Assembly: GCA_004028495.1 (NCBI GenBank)
Contig: MTKS01000040.1
Span: 1-9,630 of the forward strand
From: Candidatus Electrothrix marina
GTDB lineage: Bacteria > Desulfobacterota > Desulfobulbia > Desulfobulbales > Desulfobulbaceae
Direction: 5' to 3'
DNA: 9,630 bases
Shown here: positions 7,293 to 9,630 of the stretch, in pieces
Position numbering within the stretch: position 1 is the stretch's first letter
Layout: the number at the start of each line of letters is the position of its first letter
The notes under the pieces: model-generated
Databases searched by the model: none
Told to the model about the DNA's origin: nothing
Seen by the model: only the letters and a program-made list of their open reading frames with translations
Program-made: the position numbers and the translations under genes

Positions 7293-7931
7293 ATGACAGC
7301 AAAGAAAAAAATGTCGTTCAGCAGGATCAGCTTTGAAGATCTGCTGGAGCTGGTTGATATACGCGAGGTTATGGATTACTCGGTTTTTGAAGATTGGTTC
7401 CGGTTTGATTACAGCCTGAACCCGGAAGAAGAAGCCTTTCTGGAAGACCTGCTTACTCGAAATCTTCGTTTTGTAGATACCTATCTTGAGGAAGAACTCA
7501 AGGCCCAGTTTATCATTCCGCTGCTCAACAAGGTTAATTTTTTTCATGGTCAGGCGCGGGGATGGTATGAACGCCCTTTGCAGGCCCGGATTAATGAGGT
7601 TCTGCTGCACGGAAGAACGGATTATATGGTGGCGCGAGGTATTGAAACGCCGAGAGAACCGTATTTCTTTATTCAGGAGTATAAGCAGGAACTCGGTGAT
7701 CGGCATCCAAAGAATGCCCTGTTGGCGGAGATGATGGTGGCTTTAGAGCTGAACGGTGACTCGCAGATGCGTGGAGCCTATGTGATCGGTAAGTCGTGGA
7801 CTTTTGTGTTGCTGAATAAGGAGAGTGAGCACCGGTATGAGTATTTTCGTTCGCAGGATTTCAGTGCGATCAAGATTTCTGAGCTTCAGGGGATTTACAG
7901 AAATTTGCAGTCGGTTAAGGCGATGTTGTGA
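7293..7931 (+). CDS. Second small PD-(D/E)XK-like protein, unnamed family
   Basis: A 212-residue soluble protein with no signal or membrane segment. The N-terminal ~65 residues are acidic and probably helical (FEDLLELVDIREVMDYS). The core then shows Glu68 in EEELKAQFIIPLLNKV, Asp110 in HGRTDYMVARG, and Glu129 and Lys131 in PYFFIQEYKQEL, followed by a LLAEMMVALEL helix (143-153) and a strand pair GAYVIGKSWTFVLLN (161-175). This is the E/D/E-x-K order of the PD-(D/E)XK superfamily. It parallels the preceding gene (GTPDYM versus GRTDYM, EAK versus EYK), so the two may be distant relatives. Function is unknown. ATG 7293 is preceded by AGGGAG (7282-7287). Confidence 0.75.
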   Translation: MTAKKKMSFSRISFEDLLELVDIREVMDYSVFEDWFRFDYSLNPEEEAFLEDLLTRNLRFVDTYLEEELKAQFIIPLLNKVNFFHGQARGWYERPLQARINEVLLHGRTDYMVARGIETPREPYFFIQEYKQELGDRHPKNALLAEMMVALELNGDSQMRGAYVIGKSWTFVLLNKESEHRYEYFRSQDFSAIKISELQGIYRNLQSVKAML

Positions 7932-7940
7932 GGCGTGATC

Positions 7941-7958
7941 ATCCCGGCAAGCCGGGAT
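7941..7958. repeat. Perfect 18-bp palindrome, REP-like
   Basis: ATCCCGGC, AA, GCCGGGAT: an 8-bp perfect inverted repeat with a two-base centre, ten bases after the end of the preceding gene. It resembles the GC-rich cores of repetitive extragenic palindromes. An A6 run (7962-7967) follows it on the plus strand, so it is not a canonical U-tract terminator for the plus-strand genes, although it could still block transcript decay or stop transcription with help from a factor. Confidence 0.55.
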
Positions 7959-7977
7959 AACAAAAAATGAAGATTGG

Positions 7978-8003
7978 CCGGGCGACTCGAATGAACCGCC
8001 CGG
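7978..8003 (-). terminator. Possible terminator of the DUF1161 gene
   Basis: CCGGGCG (7978-7984) and CGCCCGG (7997-8003) form a perfect 7-bp GC stem with a 12-nt loop. For a transcript arriving from the minus-strand gene at 8047-8316, the T6 run (plus-strand A6, 7962-7967) comes about 10 nt after the stem, which is farther than ideal. It lies between convergent genes. Confidence 0.35.
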
Positions 8004-8046
8004 AACCCCACGCAATCATTTTAACGTACTCAGAATTAATCAGATC

Positions 8047-8316
8047 TCAATCTGTGGCATTCGGCTTTGCCAATCCCTGATTCTTCGTATAAATAATCTT
8101 CTTTGCTCCGGCTTCACAGCTTCCGACAATCTCACCTTTAACCGCCGTACCGCTTTCTATTTCCTCGTTTTTTACAACTGTCAGCCCGTAGGATTTTACG
8201 CCCGCAGTATCTATTTTTGCCGCGATTTCGGCTTGAAGCGCCTCGCAGGGTTTTATAGCACCATAAGCCAGCGAGAAGTTACACAGCACCAGAGCGAATA
8301 CAATTAACCATCTCAT
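8047..8316 (-). CDS. DUF1161 family exported small protein
   Basis: An 89-residue protein with a clear signal peptide (MRWLIVFALVLCNFSLAYG, cleavage about residue 19) and a mature domain of DUF1161 type: PCEALQAEIAAKIDTAGVKSYGLTVV, then GEIVGSCEAGAKKIIYTK. Two cysteines in the mature part (Cys24 in PCEAL, Cys67 in GSCEAG) are spaced as in the family and could form a periplasmic disulfide. No function is known for the family. The minus-strand ATG at 8316 has GGAGG (8327-8323) six nt upstream. It is a single-gene unit, transcribed toward the nuclease-like genes and divergently from the riboswitch-controlled gene. Confidence 0.85.
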   Translation of the reverse strand: MRWLIVFALVLCNFSLAYGAIKPCEALQAEIAAKIDTAGVKSYGLTVVKNEEIESGTAVKGEIVGSCEAGAKKIIYTKNQGLAKPNATD

Positions 8317-8360
8317 GAACAGCCTCCTTTTTTTAATGAATGTAATTGTCTCCAGATCAC

Positions 8361-8389
8361 ACTGTATTGTTTTTATCGTGCGATGTAAA
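8361..8389 (-). promoter_or_regulatory. Sigma70-like promoter of the DUF1161 gene
   Basis: On the minus strand, TTTACA (8389-8384, five of six consensus bases) is followed after exactly 17 bp by TACAGT (8366-8361, four of six). Transcription would begin near 8354, giving a leader of about 37 nt before the ATG that contains the GGAGG site. Confidence 0.5.
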
Positions 8390-8468
8390 GGATCGTGCTG
8401 TTATCCGGTTCACAATTCTACTTTTGATGAATTTAGTCGGATAAACAGGGGCGTTTCATAAAAAAGTC

Positions 8469-8495
8469 TTGACAGGGGTCGTTAGCTGGATTAAT
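8469..8495 (+). promoter_or_regulatory. Possible promoter of the structured leader
   Basis: An exact TTGACA (8469-8474) is followed 15 bp later by ATTAAT (8490-8495, four of six). Spacing is shorter than ideal. It sits just upstream of the hairpins at 8498-8578 and the riboswitch-like element, so start of transcription near 8500 would give a leader of about 175 nt. Confidence 0.4.
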
Positions 8496-8497
8496 GC

Positions 8498-8578
8498 TTT
8501 GTTTACCATAACAAACAATGGCAATGCTTATCCACTGAGCAGGTGCCTTCACTTTCCGGTCGGAATTGGAAAGTTGAA
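8498..8578 (+). promoter_or_regulatory. Three stacked hairpins at 5' end of the leader
   Basis: In order: TTTGTT/AACAAA (8498-8503, 8510-8515); GGCA-A-TGCT with AGCA-GG-TGCC (8519-8527, 8537-8546); and TTCACTTTCC/GGAAAGT(T)GAA (8548-8557, 8568-8578), ten pairs with one bulged T. The third hairpin competes with an alternative: CACTTTCCGGT (8550-8560) can also pair over 11 positions, two of them G-U, with 8663-8673, which holds the GGGAAG Shine-Dalgarno of the next gene. This suggests a switch that hides or frees that site. Confidence 0.5.
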
Positions 8579-8645
8579 AAAGCCACAGCCGTCGTGAGGC
8601 GGTGTCGGAAAGCCAAGGGTCTTTTTATAAGACAGCCGGGTTACC
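8575..8645 (+). promoter_or_regulatory. GEMM-I-like riboswitch aptamer (cyclic dinucleotide)
   Basis: The 3' half fits the GEMM-I aptamer layout: GGAAAGCC (8607-8614), a P2 stem GTCTT/AAGAC (8619-8623, 8629-8633), then AGCCGGGTTACC (8634-8645). The 5' half forms a stem capped by a GTGA (GNRA) loop: CCGTC/GGCGG (8589-8593, 8598-8602) extended by ACA/TGT. This is the expected tetraloop arm that docks on P2, but the usual GGCAAACC before it is replaced by GAAAAAGCC. GEMM-I RNAs bind c-di-GMP or, in some Desulfobacterota, 3',3'-cGAMP. The ligand cannot be told here. The aptamer ends 32 nt before the start codon of a secreted surface protein, a typical GEMM target. Confidence 0.6.
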
Positions 8646-8677
8646 TACTTTAACCTTTGCATATCGGGAAGTGTGTT

Positions 8678-9616
8678 ATGATTTCCTCAAAGAAAGTACC
8701 CGCTCAGGGTACAAGTTTCCGCCGTATCGGCAGGCTGATTTCCAGCTGCCGTTTTTTCCAACGCATTATTCCATTCTTTCTTTTTTTCCTCATCGCTTTT
8801 GCTTTCCCTCTGAGCACTTGGGCAGGCTGCCTCAATGTCACTAGTCCAACCACAGGGGACTCATGGTATACTACACAGACCTATATCATCCAGTGGAACA
8901 CAACCAGTAGCAAACCTACAGCTCGTATTCATTTGTATAAAAATGGCAAACAACACGTTACCATTACGAGCACTGCGCCGAACAGCGGCTCGTACACTTG
9001 GGCTATCCCCGCAAATACACTGACCAACAAGCTTGATGAAGGGGCGCATTACTACATTGAGGTTGCTACGGACGATTGTTACGGAGACGGTGAATATTTC
9101 GGCTTGTATTTTCCGTCAACCACATCACCGGGAACGCCAACCTCATTCACAGCGACTGACCAGAGTTCGACCAGCATAGACCTGTCCTGGAACGCTGTAA
9201 GCGGTGCTACGGATTACGATGTATACACCTGCGCCGATGGTTTTATTGGTAACACTGCGCAGCCCTCCTATCTTGTTACCGGATTAATCCCCCAAACCTC
9301 CTACAGTTATAAGGTGCGGTCAAACAGTGCTGAAGGCAGCTCCGACTTCACCGCCTGCCAAACCGCTACCACCTTATCAACAGACCCAGACAGCTACACC
9401 CTGTCCGGCAGAACCAAGAAAGCCGACGGCACCCCAATACTCAACGCCACAGTCAACTTCACCGGACTTTCCTCTGTGCAGAGCATCAGCAACGGCGTAT
9501 ACAGCCAAACCGTGCCCAATGGCTGGAGCGGACAGGTCTGCGCGACCAGGAGCGGCTGCAATTTTTCGACCTGTGCGGTTAGATTAATTTTCACTACCCT
9601 CACGCGTGAAATGTGA
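8678..9616 (+). CDS. Secreted surface protein: Ig-like, FN3 and regulatory-like domains
   Basis: A 312-residue exported protein. The N-region is long and basic, followed by a strong hydrophobic stretch (30-46) with a likely signal peptidase I cut after STWA (residue 49); Cys51 makes a lipoprotein only a weak alternative. Residues ~54-146 resemble the Ser/Thr-rich Ig-like domain of Kre9/KNH type (VTSPTTGDSWYTTQTYIIQW). Residues ~151-231 are a fibronectin type III domain (PGTPTSFTA, IDLSWNAVSGATDYDVY, PQTSYSYKVRS). Residues ~239-297 look like a carboxypeptidase regulatory-like repeat (YTLSGRTKKADGTPI, SNGVYSQTVPNGWSGQV). The last ~15 residues no longer follow that pattern, so the true end may be altered by a frameshift or insertion. 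ATG 8678 is preferred: GGGAAG (8666-8671) lies 6 nt upstream, and in-frame TTG 8657 has no such site. Probably cell-surface or extracellular and adhesive, under riboswitch control. Confidence 0.8.
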   Translation: MISSKKVPAQGTSFRRIGRLISSCRFFQRIIPFFLFFLIAFAFPLSTWAGCLNVTSPTTGDSWYTTQTYIIQWNTTSSKPTARIHLYKNGKQHVTITSTAPNSGSYTWAIPANTLTNKLDEGAHYYIEVATDDCYGDGEYFGLYFPSTTSPGTPTSFTATDQSSTSIDLSWNAVSGATDYDVYTCADGFIGNTAQPSYLVTGLIPQTSYSYKVRSNSAEGSSDFTACQTATTLSTDPDSYTLSGRTKKADGTPILNATVNFTGLSSVQSISNGVYSQTVPNGWSGQVCATRSGCNFSTCAVRLIFTTLTREM

Positions 9617-9630
9617 TTAAGATCATAGAA
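9573..9630 (+). other. Atypical terminal segment of unclear nature
   Basis: After about 9568 the reading frame no longer resembles the preceding domain and stops at 9614-9616. The segment starts GTGCG (9573-9577) and holds a short inverted repeat TTTCAC/GTGAAA (9589-9594, 9606-9611). It may be the edge of an inserted element or simply the gene end; the window stops too soon to decide. Confidence 0.2.

Noticed and set aside
7233..7706. Minus-strand open frame across the two small nuclease-like genes
   Set aside because: It is antisense to two plus-strand genes with good ribosome sites and motifs.
8602..8844. Plus-strand open frame overlapping the riboswitch and the surface-protein start
   Set aside because: It would translate through the aptamer in another frame, and the overlapping frame has signal peptide, ribosome site and domains.
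9573..9630. Definite group II intron start
   Set aside because: Only GTGCG and a short inverted repeat are visible; no domain V, intron-encoded protein or exon continuation can be seen before the window ends.

Overview
The window reads as a chromosomal segment of a Gram-negative bacterium, most likely Desulfobacterota (Desulfobulbales, possibly a cable bacterium). This placement is an inference. It rests on a predicted lipoprotein signal, an exported DUF1161 protein, a GEMM-like riboswitch in front of a surface protein with Ig-like and FN3 domains, and abundant AAA-ATPase-like/PD-(D/E)XK genes. No rRNA, tRNA, CRISPR array or transposase was seen.

Layout. (1) Positions 1-2705 hold housekeeping genes: a single-chain PurD-PurE fusion for de novo purine synthesis, followed 16 nt later by an L-threonylcarbamoyladenylate synthase gene (TsaC/Sua5/YrdC family). 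The second gene is broken by an apparent single-base deletion near 2178. (2) Positions 2722-4985 hold a compact envelope operon: LemA lipoprotein, a secreted and membrane-anchored TPM-domain protein with a Gly-rich tail, and a second TPM protein whose domain is interrupted by a membrane hairpin. (3) Positions 5008-7931 hold three consecutive plus-strand genes that each show a PD-(D/E)XK nuclease-like signature: an AAA-ATPase-like/PDDEXK fusion and two small proteins. No methyltransferase accompanies them. The first gene is flanked by two 37-bp imperfect direct repeats; the upstream copy looks like the leftover 3' end of another gene of the same family. (4) Positions 7932-8046 hold palindromes between convergent genes. 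(5) 8047-8316 (minus) encodes a small exported DUF1161 protein with its own sigma70-like promoter. (6) Positions 8469-9616 hold a plus-strand promoter and a structured leader that resembles a GEMM-I (cyclic dinucleotide) riboswitch. An 11-bp pairing in this leader could cover the Shine-Dalgarno site of the downstream surface-protein gene, whose C-terminus departs from the expected domain pattern just before the window edge.

How the parts work together. The purine and tRNA-modification genes are probably co-transcribed housekeeping functions. LemA plus two TPM proteins is a recurrent membrane-associated set. The nuclease-like cluster looks accessory: mobile-type family, recombination scar and no partner enzymes. 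The riboswitch-surface protein pair suggests cyclic-dinucleotide control of an extracellular adhesin-like protein. The two observations most worth checking are the leader at about 8498-8673 and the repeat-flanked nuclease module at 5008-6627.
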